Of a stretch of 15,421 nucleotides of DNA, positions 1 through 7,642 are shown piece by piece; position 1 is the stretch's first letter; each line of letters opens with the position of its first letter. A program made the position numbers and the translations under genes. Below the pieces are notes generated by a model. That model made no database searches and was not told the DNA's origin. It saw nothing but the letters and a program-made list of their open reading frames with translations. The stretch covers positions 1 through 15,421 of the forward strand of contig JAEXMK010000104.1 in the NCBI GenBank assembly GCA_023444445.1, given 5' to 3'. The DNA comes from Pseudomonadota bacterium. Lineage in GTDB: Bacteria > Pseudomonadota > Alphaproteobacteria > Rhizobiales > Rhizobiaceae.

Positions 1-29
1 AGTTCTGCGATCGGCAGATAGACAGTCAC
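1..29 (-). CDS. Start of a gene running off the left edge; possible TauE/SafE-family permease (partial)
   Basis: Reading leftwards, a GTG at 29-27 opens a frame beginning V-T-V-Y-L-P-I-A-E that stays open to the window edge. A purine-rich GAGG lies 8 bases upstream of the GTG, a plausible ribosome binding site. The residues YLPIAE shortly after the initiator match, from memory, the N-terminus of many alphaproteobacterial TauE/SafE sulfite/anion exporters, which are multi-pass inner-membrane permeases. Only nine codons are visible, so the family is inference. The frame also stays open for some way upstream of the GTG, so a longer N-terminus cannot be excluded. Confidence 0.4.
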
Positions 30-173
30 GGCTCGGACCTCGGGCAAATGGTTCCGGGCGGCAGGGCTTGTCCGGGTGAGGGGGCCGCGCCGCGATTTAC
101 ACTTTCTGTCTGAAAAGACCGGGCATGCCCGACCTTGATCCGTCATGCCCGCGAGGGCCTGACCTGTCAACAT

Positions 174-192
174 TCAACGGTAAATACGTTGA
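174..192. promoter_or_regulatory. Inverted repeat in the leftmost intergenic region; possible operator
   Basis: TCAACG and CGTTGA are perfect 6-bp inverted arms separated by seven bases (GTAAATA). On the minus strand a TTGACA hexamer (170-165) follows them in the direction of the left-edge gene, but no convincing -10 box sits 17 bases beyond it. The repeat may be an operator for that gene. Nothing identifies the binding protein. Confidence 0.2.
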
Positions 193-255
193 TAATTTGG
201 AAAGATAGCGGCCGTGTGTCGGCAACCGGCCACATTCCTGCGCCCGGTTGGACGA

Positions 256-275
256 AAGCGGCCGGAAGGCCGCTT
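256..275 (-). terminator. Rho-independent terminator of the podJ-like gene
   Basis: Eighteen bases past the podJ stop codon, on the minus strand, AAGCGGCC and GGCCGCTT form a perfect 8-bp stem around a TTCC loop. The descending arm runs into a short, mixed T-rich tail (TTTCGTCC). The stem is strong but the U-tract is short, so termination may be partial. The position right after the stop supports the call. Confidence 0.65.
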
Positions 276-292
276 CACCTGTTCTCCAAGGC

Positions 293-3200
293 TTATTTAT
301 TGCGGGCGAGCAGCGCGGTCACCAGCTCGTTGGTGATGCGCCCGTCCGGCGCCTGGCCCACGGATTTCTGGAAGTCCTTGATGGCCGTCACCGTATTCTT
401 GCCAAGCTTGCCATCCGGATGGCCGGCATCGAAACCATTCTTGTTCAGGATCGCCTGAATGTTGCGGATCGCCTTTTCCATGTCCACGGACGCAGTCTTT
501 ACGCCCTCCTTGCCCGCCCATTCCTCAGGCGGGTTAACGCTGTTGGCGTCGTCCGAAAGCGGCTTCACCTTCCAGGCTTCCACCTTGGCCTTGGCGCTCT
601 GAAGCTGCTGCGGGCTCATCGCTCCGGCAACCTCGTCGCGCTTCTGGGCGGCATCGGCATCGCCATCCTTGGCGGCAATGGCGAACCACTTGTAGGATTC
701 CTCGATATCCTGCTTCACGCCGCTGCCGCGCGCATAGAGAATGGCAAGGTTGAACTGGCTGTCGCGGACGCCGAGTTCGGACGCCTTGATGAACCATTGT
801 GCGGCGGCGGAAAAATCCGGCTGGCCGGCTGCATCGGAAGCGAGCAGGACCGCGAGATTATGCATGGCGCCGGCATTCCCCTGTTCGGCAGCCAGCGTGT
901 AGTAGCGCTTTGCTTCGGCAAGATTGCGGTCGACGCCATTCGCCTTCTCGTAAAGATTGGCGAGACGATATTGCGCGGGGGCAAGGCCACGATCGGCGGC
1001 CATCTTGTACCACTTTGCGGCTTCCGCACGGTCGGCGGTTACGCCGCGGCCGTCGGTGTAACGCACGGCGATCTCGAACAGCGCCTGCGTGTCACCCTTG
1101 GCGGCCGCTTCGGCAAGCGATGCGGGCTCTATGCCGGCCGGAACCGCAATGGCATCCTCGGCGGGAATAGTCGTGGTGGCGACTGCAACCGGTTTCGGCC
1201 CTTCGTTCTGCGCAACGGTGTCGGACTTTGCGGGGTCAACGGCTGGAACATCGGCAACCGGTGGCTCATCCGGCAGCGGCGCGCCGCCGATGGTGCGGTT
1301 ATCGATGATGTTCTGCGCCGGTGCGGCGTTTTCGATGCTATCGGCCGATTCCGCCTGCTCGGCATTGACGGCGAGATCCGACGGAATGGTCACAGCCTTG
1401 TCGCCGGTCTCCGGAAGCGCGGAAACCGGGCCGTTGTCCATCTTCTGCTCTATCAGCGGTGCCGGGGCTTCAGCGCCGCCGATCAGCGTCTTCACGAGCG
1501 GCATGGCCATCATCGCCAGAAGAATGGCGCCGATGCCGAGCAGCAGCGGCCGACGATATCGCGACAGTGCCGAAGTGTCGGCCTTGCGGCTCTTCTTGCC
1601 GGTGTCCAGCTTCTCCGGCGATGTTTCCAAGGCGGCGGCCTGGGCGGCGCGGCGGGCGGCGGCGATGAAATCCGTCCGGCCTTCCGCATCCGCGGCCTTG
1701 CCGGTGGCGGCCACCTGGCTTGCGCGAACGCGCTCGAGGATTTTCTTGATATCGGGCGCACCCGAACCCGGCTCCAGAAGTTCGTTCTCCTGCCCGGCCG
1801 GCAGAACGTCGATCGGATCGAGTGACGGGGCAGGTTCAACCTGCTTACGGGCGGAGGAGGCCGATACGGGTTCTTCCTTGGTCTTTGCCGGCTTCGCCGC
1901 GCTTGTCTTGAAACGCTTCGTCAGGCCGGCGAGCAGGCTCGTTTTCTGTGCTTTTGCGGGCTTGGCGGCAGCCGGCGGTACGATGGTGTTCGCGTCGTTT
2001 TCGCTGACATCCTCGAGAATGGCCTGCTCTTCGGCGATGTAACCTTCTTCCGGGAAAATGGCGGCCGGCATGGCCACGTCTTCGTGGCTTGCGGCAACCA
2101 TGTGCTGCGCGACGTTACGGGCAGCATCCTGGCGGTAGGCGGGCGCACTGTCGAGATTGTCCAGACGGCCGGCGATCTGCACCAGCGTCTCATGCAGCGC
2201 CTCGAAGGTGCGATGCGTGCGCTCTTCGGTGTTACGGCTCAAGGCTTCGAGGCTGCGCAGATCGGTCGCAAGGTCGGTCAGCATCGTCATGTCGGCGAGA
2301 TTTGCGCCGGCCGAGAGATTGTTGCGGGTATAGGCATCGAGAACGGCCTCGGCTGCCTGCCGCGCTGCCTCGATGATATATTCGTCGTTAGACGCCATGT
2401 AGTCTTCGATCGCCGCCATGCGGGCGTCGAGCTCCGGCGACATGCCGGCTGCCTGCATCTGCACTGGCTGGCTGATCAGCGTGGAGAGATGGGCGATCTG
2501 GTTTTCGAGGCTTGCCAGCGCGCGGCTATCGGCAGGAGCGGCATGGGCGGTCTCGTCGAGACGCGCTGCAATTGTACCGAGCCGCTCTTCCAGACGGGAA
2601 AAGGCGCTGTCGCTGAGACCCGATGCAGCCGGTTGCGGTTGGCTGTAGCGATAATCCAGATCCTCGATCCGCCGGGAAAGCAGGTCGAGCCGCTCGGCCA
2701 AGCCGTCATTGACCGCGCCGTGATCCAGCGCATCGATCTTACGGGAGATATCGCTGAGGAAGGAAGTCAGTTCCGCCTGTTGCGTGGGGCGCTGGGACCG
2801 TTCCAACAGCAACGACAGCTGGTCCAGCCGGTCGTGCAGCTGCGCGGCGTCGCGCGCCGTGCTGAGCTCATCGATCTTGCCTGCCAGCGCTTCAAGGCGG
2901 GTGGTAAGGTCGACGGAAGGTTCCGGTTTTGCGGCGGCCAGGCGGTTGATATCACCGAGCTGTTCGGCAAGGCCGTTCAGACGGTTTTCCAGCCGCTGGG
3001 CGAGCGCATTGTCGGCTGCCTGCGCATTGGCGCGTGTGCCGGTTGCCGCAATGGCGCGGCTGATTTCGTCGAGCCGCTGGTCAAGACCCGAAAACTGCTC
3101 TGTAAAGGCAGCCTCGTTGGGCTTCATGTGCTTGCCCAGCTGCTCCACGGCGCTGGCAATCGCAATCAGCTTGTCTTCAAGCACGCGCACGGCGGGATTG

Positions 3201-4042
3201 TTGCTCATACCGCCGAGCTGCGTCTTGATGTCATCAAGACGATAGGCGAGGGAGACGATTTCATCCTGAAGGGCGCCGGCATCGAAACCACGCAGCGTGT
3301 CTTCCACGTTGTTCCAGCGGCTTTCGATCCGATGCACGCTGTCTTCGCGTGCGAGCTGGTCGATGGTCAGACGCAGGTCCTCGAATTCGTTGCGCAGGCC
3401 ATAGGCGTCAGGAGATGCCAGATTGCCGAGCTGGTCGATGCTGCCGGCAAGGCGTGCGATGTCGTCACGCAGGTCGCCGATGAATTGCTGGTCTTCCGCC
3501 ACCGCGCGGATATTGCGGATTTCGGCACGCAGTCCCTGCGCTTCGCGGGCAACGCCCTCGGCAATATCGTGCTTCAGCTCATGGCGAAGATTGACGAGCG
3601 CCTGGGCGATCTCCTGCAGGGCTGCATCATTGCGCTGCTGTTCCTGATAGGGCGGAATGGCGCGGGCGCGCGGCGCGGGAGCGGCCGTCTGCTGGGTTTC
3701 CCTCGAGCCATATTCCGGCGCGAGCGGCCGGGTAATCGTCCGCTCCGGGCGGAGCGCGGGTTCCTGCGGGCGCTGGAAGCTTGCTTCGAGAAGACGCTGG
3801 CGCTGGCGGATCTCGTTGACGGGATCAATCTGCGGTGGCGTAACGGCAACGCGGGGTTCACGCGGCGCGGCATAGGCCTCGGTCTTGGGCTCTGCCTGAG
3901 CGCTCGCGGCGCGCGCATCGCGCGGGAACTTCTGGCTCATCAGCCCCTCGATACGGGCCTCAAGGCCTTCAATGGTGCGATTGAGAGCATCAAGAGACGA
4001 TCTGTCGCTTGGCTGTTGGTTTTTCGATCGCAATCCGTTCAT
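293..4042 (-). CDS. podJ: PodJ-like polar localization protein with coiled coils, one membrane span, Sel1 repeats and a peptidoglycan-binding domain
   Basis: This 1249-residue protein has the PodJ order of parts. Residues ~10-640 are charged and heptad-like with many L/I-rich helices (cytoplasmic coiled coil). Residues ~685-825 are a low-complexity Ala/Lys/Pro/Glu linker. A single hydrophobic span at ~831-853 follows basic residues (RYRRP), which suggests an N-in, C-out topology. A Pro/Ala/Asp-rich periplasmic linker leads to about four Sel1/TPR-like repeats at ~973-1135 (for example A-KWYKMAADRG and W-F-IAAKDGD). A PG_binding_1 domain at ~1188-1245 contains NGFDAGHPDGKLGKNT and ends near the stop. 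In Caulobacter and Agrobacterium, PodJ recruits polar proteins, and in Agrobacterium it helps switch the growth pole to an old pole. The ATG at 4042 has only a weak purine stretch (GCGAAAAG) before it, but it fits the protein's usual start. The gene is monocistronic with its own terminator. A generic Sel1/PG-binding coiled-coil protein is the alternative. Confidence 0.77.
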   Translation of the reverse strand: MNGLRSKNQQPSDRSSLDALNRTIEGLEARIEGLMSQKFPRDARAASAQAEPKTEAYAAPREPRVAVTPPQIDPVNEIRQRQRLLEASFQRPQEPALRPERTITRPLAPEYGSRETQQTAAPAPRARAIPPYQEQQRNDAALQEIAQALVNLRHELKHDIAEGVAREAQGLRAEIRNIRAVAEDQQFIGDLRDDIARLAGSIDQLGNLASPDAYGLRNEFEDLRLTIDQLAREDSVHRIESRWNNVEDTLRGFDAGALQDEIVSLAYRLDDIKTQLGGMSNNPAVRVLEDKLIAIASAVEQLGKHMKPNEAAFTEQFSGLDQRLDEISRAIAATGTRANAQAADNALAQRLENRLNGLAEQLGDINRLAAAKPEPSVDLTTRLEALAGKIDELSTARDAAQLHDRLDQLSLLLERSQRPTQQAELTSFLSDISRKIDALDHGAVNDGLAERLDLLSRRIEDLDYRYSQPQPAASGLSDSAFSRLEERLGTIAARLDETAHAAPADSRALASLENQIAHLSTLISQPVQMQAAGMSPELDARMAAIEDYMASNDEYIIEAARQAAEAVLDAYTRNNLSAGANLADMTMLTDLATDLRSLEALSRNTEERTHRTFEALHETLVQIAGRLDNLDSAPAYRQDAARNVAQHMVAASHEDVAMPAAIFPEEGYIAEEQAILEDVSENDANTIVPPAAAKPAKAQKTSLLAGLTKRFKTSAAKPAKTKEEPVSASSARKQVEPAPSLDPIDVLPAGQENELLEPGSGAPDIKKILERVRASQVAATGKAADAEGRTDFIAAARRAAQAAALETSPEKLDTGKKSRKADTSALSRYRRPLLLGIGAILLAMMAMPLVKTLIGGAEAPAPLIEQKMDNGPVSALPETGDKAVTIPSDLAVNAEQAESADSIENAAPAQNIIDNRTIGGAPLPDEPPVADVPAVDPAKSDTVAQNEGPKPVAVATTTIPAEDAIAVPAGIEPASLAEAAAKGDTQALFEIAVRYTDGRGVTADRAEAAKWYKMAADRGLAPAQYRLANLYEKANGVDRNLAEAKRYYTLAAEQGNAGAMHNLAVLLASDAAGQPDFSAAAQWFIKASELGVRDSQFNLAILYARGSGVKQDIEESYKWFAIAAKDGDADAAQKRDEVAGAMSPQQLQSAKAKVEAWKVKPLSDDANSVNPPEEWAGKEGVKTASVDMEKAIRNIQAILNKNGFDAGHPDGKLGKNTVTAIKDFQKSVGQAPDGRITNELVTALLARNK

Positions 4043-4214
4043 CTTTTCGCTCGCTTCGCTTCCGCCCGCTGTGCCCGGTTATATGTCGCGACGTTTCTGT
4101 CCATCACGTCATCGCCGCAACATGCAGCAGTTCCTGAGCCGGTATTTGCCCCCATTGAGGAAATTGCGTCGCCGAACGAAGCAGTTACCTCTGTGCGGAG
4201 AATTCACGAAACGT

Positions 4215-4231
4215 GGTAAAGAAGTCGTTAA
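4215..4231 (-). promoter_or_regulatory. Possible CtrA box upstream of podJ
   Basis: Read on the podJ strand, the sequence is TTAA, seven bases (CGACTTC), then TTTACC. The alphaproteobacterial cell-cycle regulator CtrA recognises TTAA-N7-TTAA(CC), so this fits the spacing with one mismatch in the second half. It lies about 170-190 bases upstream of the podJ start. A second TTAA (4248-4251) lies nearby at unsuitable spacing. Regulation of podJ by the cell cycle is known in Caulobacter; a direct role of this site is inference. Confidence 0.3.
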
Positions 4232-4330
4232 CTATAGTCGGAATTTTTTAACTTTTGCGGCGCAAGCGCGGGCGTATGCCGAACCCTGCATTCGTTCAGC
4301 GGAAAAGGGAGACGATATTCCGCGGAAATT

Positions 4331-4358
4331 TATTTGACGTTTACGCGCACGTCAAATA
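4331..4358. promoter_or_regulatory. Perfect 10-bp inverted repeat, probable repressor operator
   Basis: TATTTGACGT (4331-4340) and ACGTCAAATA (4349-4358) are perfect reverse complements separated by eight bases (TTACGCGC). The arms cover the -35 hexamer and reach into the -10 hexamer of the operon promoter. This placement is typical of a dimeric repressor, for instance a TetR-family acyl-CoA-responsive regulator, or of a MerR-type factor binding between the two boxes. No regulator gene lies in the window, so the protein is unassigned. Confidence 0.65.
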
Positions 4359-4362
4359 TTGT
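4334..4362 (+). promoter_or_regulatory. Promoter of the beta-oxidation operon
   Basis: TTGACG (4334-4339) is followed after exactly 17 bases by TATTGT (4357-4362), a good vegetative sigma-factor promoter. It lies 56 bases before the start codon of the acyl-CoA dehydrogenase gene. It is embedded in the inverted repeat at 4331-4358, so binding there should block RNA polymerase. Confidence 0.6.
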
Positions 4363-4402
4363 CGTGACATATCAGCCGGATTGGCTCCGGTGCCCACAAT
4401 GC

Positions 4403-4408
4403 GGAGGA
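4403..4408 (+). promoter_or_regulatory. Ribosome binding site fixing the acyl-CoA dehydrogenase start
   Basis: GGAGGA lies nine bases upstream of the ATG at 4418. It decides between that start and an in-frame TTG at 4334, which would add 28 residues unlike the family and would coincide with the -35 box. Confidence 0.75.
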
Positions 4409-4417
4409 ACATCGGTA

Positions 4418-6214
4418 ATGCCTGTTTACAAGGCCCCAGTTAAAGATACGCTTTTCATTCTCAACGACGTCCTCGGCCTCGAACGGTATAACAACCTGCC
4501 CGGCTTCGAGGATGCAACCCCCGACATGATTGAGGCGATCACGGGCGAGGCGGCGAAGCTTGCCGAAGAGCGGCTTTTCCCGCTCAACCTTTCCGGCGAC
4601 AGCCAAGGCTGCAAGCGTGCCGATGACGGTTCGGTTTCCGTGCCTGAAGGTTTCAAGGCCGCGTATGACGCTTATTGCGAAGGCGGCTGGATCGGCCTTG
4701 CCGTTCCCCAGGAATTTGGCGGGCAGGGCCTGCCCTATACGCTCCATGCGGCGATCGGCGAATATATGTCGTCGGCCAACCTGTCGCTGATGATGTATCC
4801 CGGCCTGACGCAGGGCGCGATTGCCGCAGTCCTCGTGCACGGTACGCAGGAGCAGAAACAGACCTATCTGCCGAAGATGGTCGAAGGTACGTGGTCCGGC
4901 ACCATGAACCTTACCGAACCCCATTGCGGCACCGATCTCGGCCTGCTGCGCACAAAGGCGGTGCCGCAGGGCGATGGCACTTACAAGATTTCCGGTCAGA
5001 AGATTTTCATCTCTGCCGGCGAACATTCCATGACTGATAACATCGTCCATCTGGTGATCGCCCGCATCGAAGGCGCGCCAGAGGGTACCAAGGGCATTTC
5101 GCTCTTCATCGTGCCGAAGTTCCTCGTCAATGAAGATGGCACGCTCGGCGAACGCAATGGCGTCACCTGCGGCGCTATCGAACACAAGATGGGCATCCAC
5201 GGCAACGCCACCTGTGTCATGAACTATGACGATGCGACGGGGTATCTCTTGGGTGCGGAGAACAAGGGTCTCTCCGCCATGTTCGTGATGATGAACGAGG
5301 CTCGCCTCGGCGTTGGCCTTCAGGGGCTTTCGGTCGGCGAGATCGCCTATCAGAACGCTGTCGAATACGCCCGTGAGCGTATTCAGGGCCGTTCGCTTTC
5401 CGGCGCGAAATTTCCAGACAAAAAGGCCGATCCGATTATCGTGCACCCGGATATCCGCCGCACGCTGATGACCATCAAGGCCTATAACGAGGCCGGCCGC
5501 GCTTTCCTTCTGTGGACAGCGCTGCAATCGGACATCGCCCACCGCTCGACCGATGAGAAGGAGCGGCAGGCGGCAGACGACATGCTCGGTCTCGTCACGC
5601 CGATCCTCAAGGGTGTTCTGACTGACAAGGGCTTCGACCACGCCGTGATGGCGCAACAGGTGTTTGGTGGTCACGGCTACATCGAAGAACATGGCATGAG
5701 CCAATATGTCCGCGATGCACGCATCACCATGATCTATGAAGGCGCGAACGGTATTCAGGCGCTCGATCTGGTCGGCCGCAAGCTCGGTATGAATGGCGGC
5801 CGTGCCGTGATGGCTCTGTTCAAGGAAATCGGCGATTTCTGCGAGGAAAACCGCGCGGATGAAAGGCTCAGCCTTTACACCAAGGGCCTGAAGAAGGGCT
5901 TGAACGACCTTCAGGCCGCAACCATGTGGTTCATGCAGAACGCGATGGCCAAGCCAGACAATGCCGGTGCCGGCTCAACCGACTATATGCATCTCTTCGG
6001 CATCGTGGTGCTGGGCTACATGCAGGCGCGCATGGCGAAAGCCGCCAGAGAAGCGCTTGCGGCAGGCAGCGCTTCGGACGAGGATTACCTCAAGACGAAG
6101 CTTGTCACGGCGAAGTTTTACATGGAGCGCATCATGCCGGAGACGGCGCTGCGCAAAGCCCGCATCGAAACCGGCGCGGACACAATGATGGAACTGGCCG
6201 CAGAAGCATTCTGA
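4418..6214 (+). CDS. Acyl-CoA dehydrogenase, long form with extra C-terminal domain (FadE/DmdC-like)
   Basis: This FAD-dependent enzyme oxidises acyl-CoA to trans-2-enoyl-CoA, the first step of beta-oxidation, in the cytoplasm. The 598-residue length exceeds the ~380 of short acyl-CoA dehydrogenases. It matches the group with an additional C-terminal helical domain that includes 3-methylmercaptopropionyl-CoA dehydrogenase (DmdC) and mycobacterial FadE5. Visible landmarks are [18 protein letters not shown], the FAD-contacting [12 protein letters not shown] with WSGTMNL before it, [43 protein letters not shown], and [19 protein letters not shown]. The Glu in YEGANGIQ is residue 441, the expected catalytic base of this subfamily. 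The start at 4418 is chosen for the GGAGGA site. The gene is first in the operon, 37 bases before the thiolase gene. The substrate cannot be read from sequence; the neighbours favour fatty acyl-CoA. Confidence 0.88.
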   Translation: MPVYKAPVKDTLFILNDVLGLERYNNLPGFEDATPDMIEAITGEAAKLAEERLFPLNLSGDSQGCKRADDGSVSVPEGFKAAYDAYCEGGWIGLAVPQEFGGQGLPYTLHAAIGEYMSSANLSLMMYPGLTQGAIAAVLVHGTQEQKQTYLPKMVEGTWSGTMNLTEPHCGTDLGLLRTKAVPQGDGTYKISGQKIFISAGEHSMTDNIVHLVIARIEGAPEGTKGISLFIVPKFLVNEDGTLGERNGVTCGAIEHKMGIHGNATCVMNYDDATGYLLGAENKGLSAMFVMMNEARLGVGLQGLSVGEIAYQNAVEYARERIQGRSLSGAKFPDKKADPIIVHPDIRRTLMTIKAYNEAGRAFLLWTALQSDIAHRSTDEKERQAADDMLGLVTPILKGVLTDKGFDHAVMAQQVFGGHGYIEEHGMSQYVRDARITMIYEGANGIQALDLVGRKLGMNGGRAVMALFKEIGDFCEENRADERLSLYTKGLKKGLNDLQAATMWFMQNAMAKPDNAGAGSTDYMHLFGIVVLGYMQARMAKAAREALAAGSASDEDYLKTKLVTAKFYMERIMPETALRKARIETGADTMMELAAEAF

Positions 6215-6251
6215 GACATCTGGCGCTGACCGCGCCGCACGGAGAGAGTTT

Positions 6252-7460
6252 ATGACCGACGTTTACATTTACGACCATGTCCGCACCCCGCGCGGACGCG
6301 GCAAGAAGGATGGCAGCCTGCATGAGGTGCCTTCCGTTCGCCTGGCCGCCAAGACGCTGGAAGCCATACGCGACCGCAACGGACTCGATACTTCAACCGT
6401 CGATGACATCATCATGGGCTGCGTCGATCCTGTCATGGATGCCGGCGCTGTCATCCCGAAGGCCGCCGCCTTCGAGGCCGGTTATTCCAACAAGGCGCCG
6501 GGCATGCAGATCTCGCGCTTCTGCGCCTCGGGTCTTGATGCCATCAATTTCGCGGCCGGCAAGGTGAAGGCCGGTTCCGACGATATCGTCATCGCCGGCG
6601 GCGTTGAAAGCATGTCCCGTGTCGGCATGGGCATGTCGGGCGGCGCCTGGTACATGGACCCCTCGGTCAACTTCCCGGCCTTCTTCATGCCCCAGGGCGT
6701 GTCGGCCGATCTGATCGCCACGAAATACGGTTTTTCCCGTGACGATGTCGACGCCTATGCGGTTGAAAGCCAGAAGCGCGCCGCGCATGCCTGGGAAAAC
6801 GGCTATTTCAACAAATCGGTCATTCCGGTGAAGGACCAGAACGGCCTGACGATCCTTGACCGTGATGAGCATATGCGCCCCGGCACCGATATGCAGGCGC
6901 TGGCCTCGCTCAACCCGTCCTTCCAGATGCCGGGTGAAATGGGTGGCTTCGAAGCCGTCGGCATCATGGCCCACCCGGAAGTGGAGCGGATCAACTACGT
7001 CCACCATGCCGGCAATTCGTCGGGTATTGTCGATGGCGCTGCCGCCGTGCTGGTTGGTTCGAAGGCGGGCGGCGAGGCAATGGGCGTGAAGCCGCGTGCC
7101 CGCATCAAGGCTTTCGCCAATATCGGCTCCGACCCGGCGCTGATGCTGACCGGCCCGGTGGATGTTACGGAAAAGCTTCTGAAGAAGACCGGCATGTCGC
7201 TTGCCGATATCGATCTCTTCGAACTCAACGAGGCCTTCGCCGCCGTGGTCCTGCGCTACATGCAGGCTTTCGACATCGATCATGACCGGATGAACGTCAA
7301 TGGCGGCGCCATCGCCATGGGCCATCCGCTGGGCGCAACCGGCGCGATGATCCTCGGGACGGTGCTGGATGAGCTGGAACGGCGCGATCTGAACGTGGCG
7401 CTCGTGACGCTCTGCATCGGCGCGGGCATGGGTACGGCGACGGTTATCGAGCGGGTTTGA
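6252..7460 (+). CDS. fadA: Acetyl-CoA acyltransferase (FadA-type thiolase)
   Basis: The enzyme thiolytically cleaves 3-ketoacyl-CoA to acetyl-CoA and a shortened acyl-CoA, the last step of beta-oxidation. The length of 402 residues is normal for the family. The acylated nucleophile is Cys91 in [11 protein letters not shown]. The C-terminal catalytic motifs are complete: NEAFAAV at ~326-332, His358 in [14 protein letters not shown] and Cys388 in [20 protein letters not shown] is also typical. The ATG at 6252 has GGAGAG (6241-6246) five bases upstream. Its place between an acyl-CoA dehydrogenase and a FadB-type protein favours degradation over biosynthetic acetoacetyl-CoA formation (PhbA/AtoB), which is the main alternative. 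Confidence 0.9.
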   Translation: MTDVYIYDHVRTPRGRGKKDGSLHEVPSVRLAAKTLEAIRDRNGLDTSTVDDIIMGCVDPVMDAGAVIPKAAAFEAGYSNKAPGMQISRFCASGLDAINFAAGKVKAGSDDIVIAGGVESMSRVGMGMSGGAWYMDPSVNFPAFFMPQGVSADLIATKYGFSRDDVDAYAVESQKRAAHAWENGYFNKSVIPVKDQNGLTILDRDEHMRPGTDMQALASLNPSFQMPGEMGGFEAVGIMAHPEVERINYVHHAGNSSGIVDGAAAVLVGSKAGGEAMGVKPRARIKAFANIGSDPALMLTGPVDVTEKLLKKTGMSLADIDLFELNEAFAAVVLRYMQAFDIDHDRMNVNGGAIAMGHPLGATGAMILGTVLDELERRDLNVALVTLCIGAGMGTATVIERV

Positions 7461-7481
7461 GTTACGGAGGGCGACCCACCT

Positions 7482-7596
7482 CCTCATCCCTGTGCTCGTC
7501 ACAGGGATCCAGCCGCGCCGCGTCGGCGGCGCGAAAGAGTCTTCCAGCCCAAAGACTTGGGCTGACTGGATTCTTGTGACGAGCACAGGAATGAGG
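7482..7596. repeat. 115-bp palindromic intergenic element, RIME-like, predicted three-way junction
   Basis: The outer arms 7482-7514 and 7564-7596 are 33-base inverted copies that match at 29 positions. Inside are two perfect hairpins: GCGCCGC/GCGGCGC with a GTCG loop (7515-7532) and AGCCCAA/TTGGGCT with an AGAC loop (7546-7563), joined by a 13-base linker. As RNA or single-stranded DNA it would fold into a long stem with two side hairpins. Size, architecture and intergenic setting are like the rhizobial intergenic mosaic elements (RIME). It fills most of the 182-base gap between the thiolase and fadB genes and leaves the fadB ribosome binding site outside. I see no clear target-site duplication. 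Confidence 0.8.
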
Positions 7597-7642
7597 GATC
7601 GGGAAGTCCGGCGACACGAAATTCAGGGAAGAGGAATCCCAA

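Noticed and set aside
120..131. Perfect 12-bp palindrome CGGGCATGCCCG in the left intergenic region
   Set aside because: It is self-complementary without a loop and G+C-rich; no promoter element or second copy at a meaningful spacing supports an operator call, although CATGCCCG recurs once at 144-151.
2084..4219. Long plus-strand open frame of 711 codons opposite podJ (and another of 525 codons at 248-1825)
   Set aside because: They lie antisense to a gene with clear domains, have no ribosome binding site and no recognisable motifs, and are Arg/Gly/Ala/Leu-rich as expected from the mirror of G+C-biased codons.
4334..4417. In-frame TTG extension adding 28 residues (with CPQC) to the acyl-CoA dehydrogenase
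   Set aside because: The TTG is the promoter -35 box, the extension does not resemble the family, and the GGAGGA site points to the ATG at 4418.
6393..7586. Minus-strand open frame opposite the thiolase, and a similar one at 4352-5704 opposite the dehydrogenase
   Set aside because: Both mirror genes with intact catalytic motifs and have no plausible start signals.
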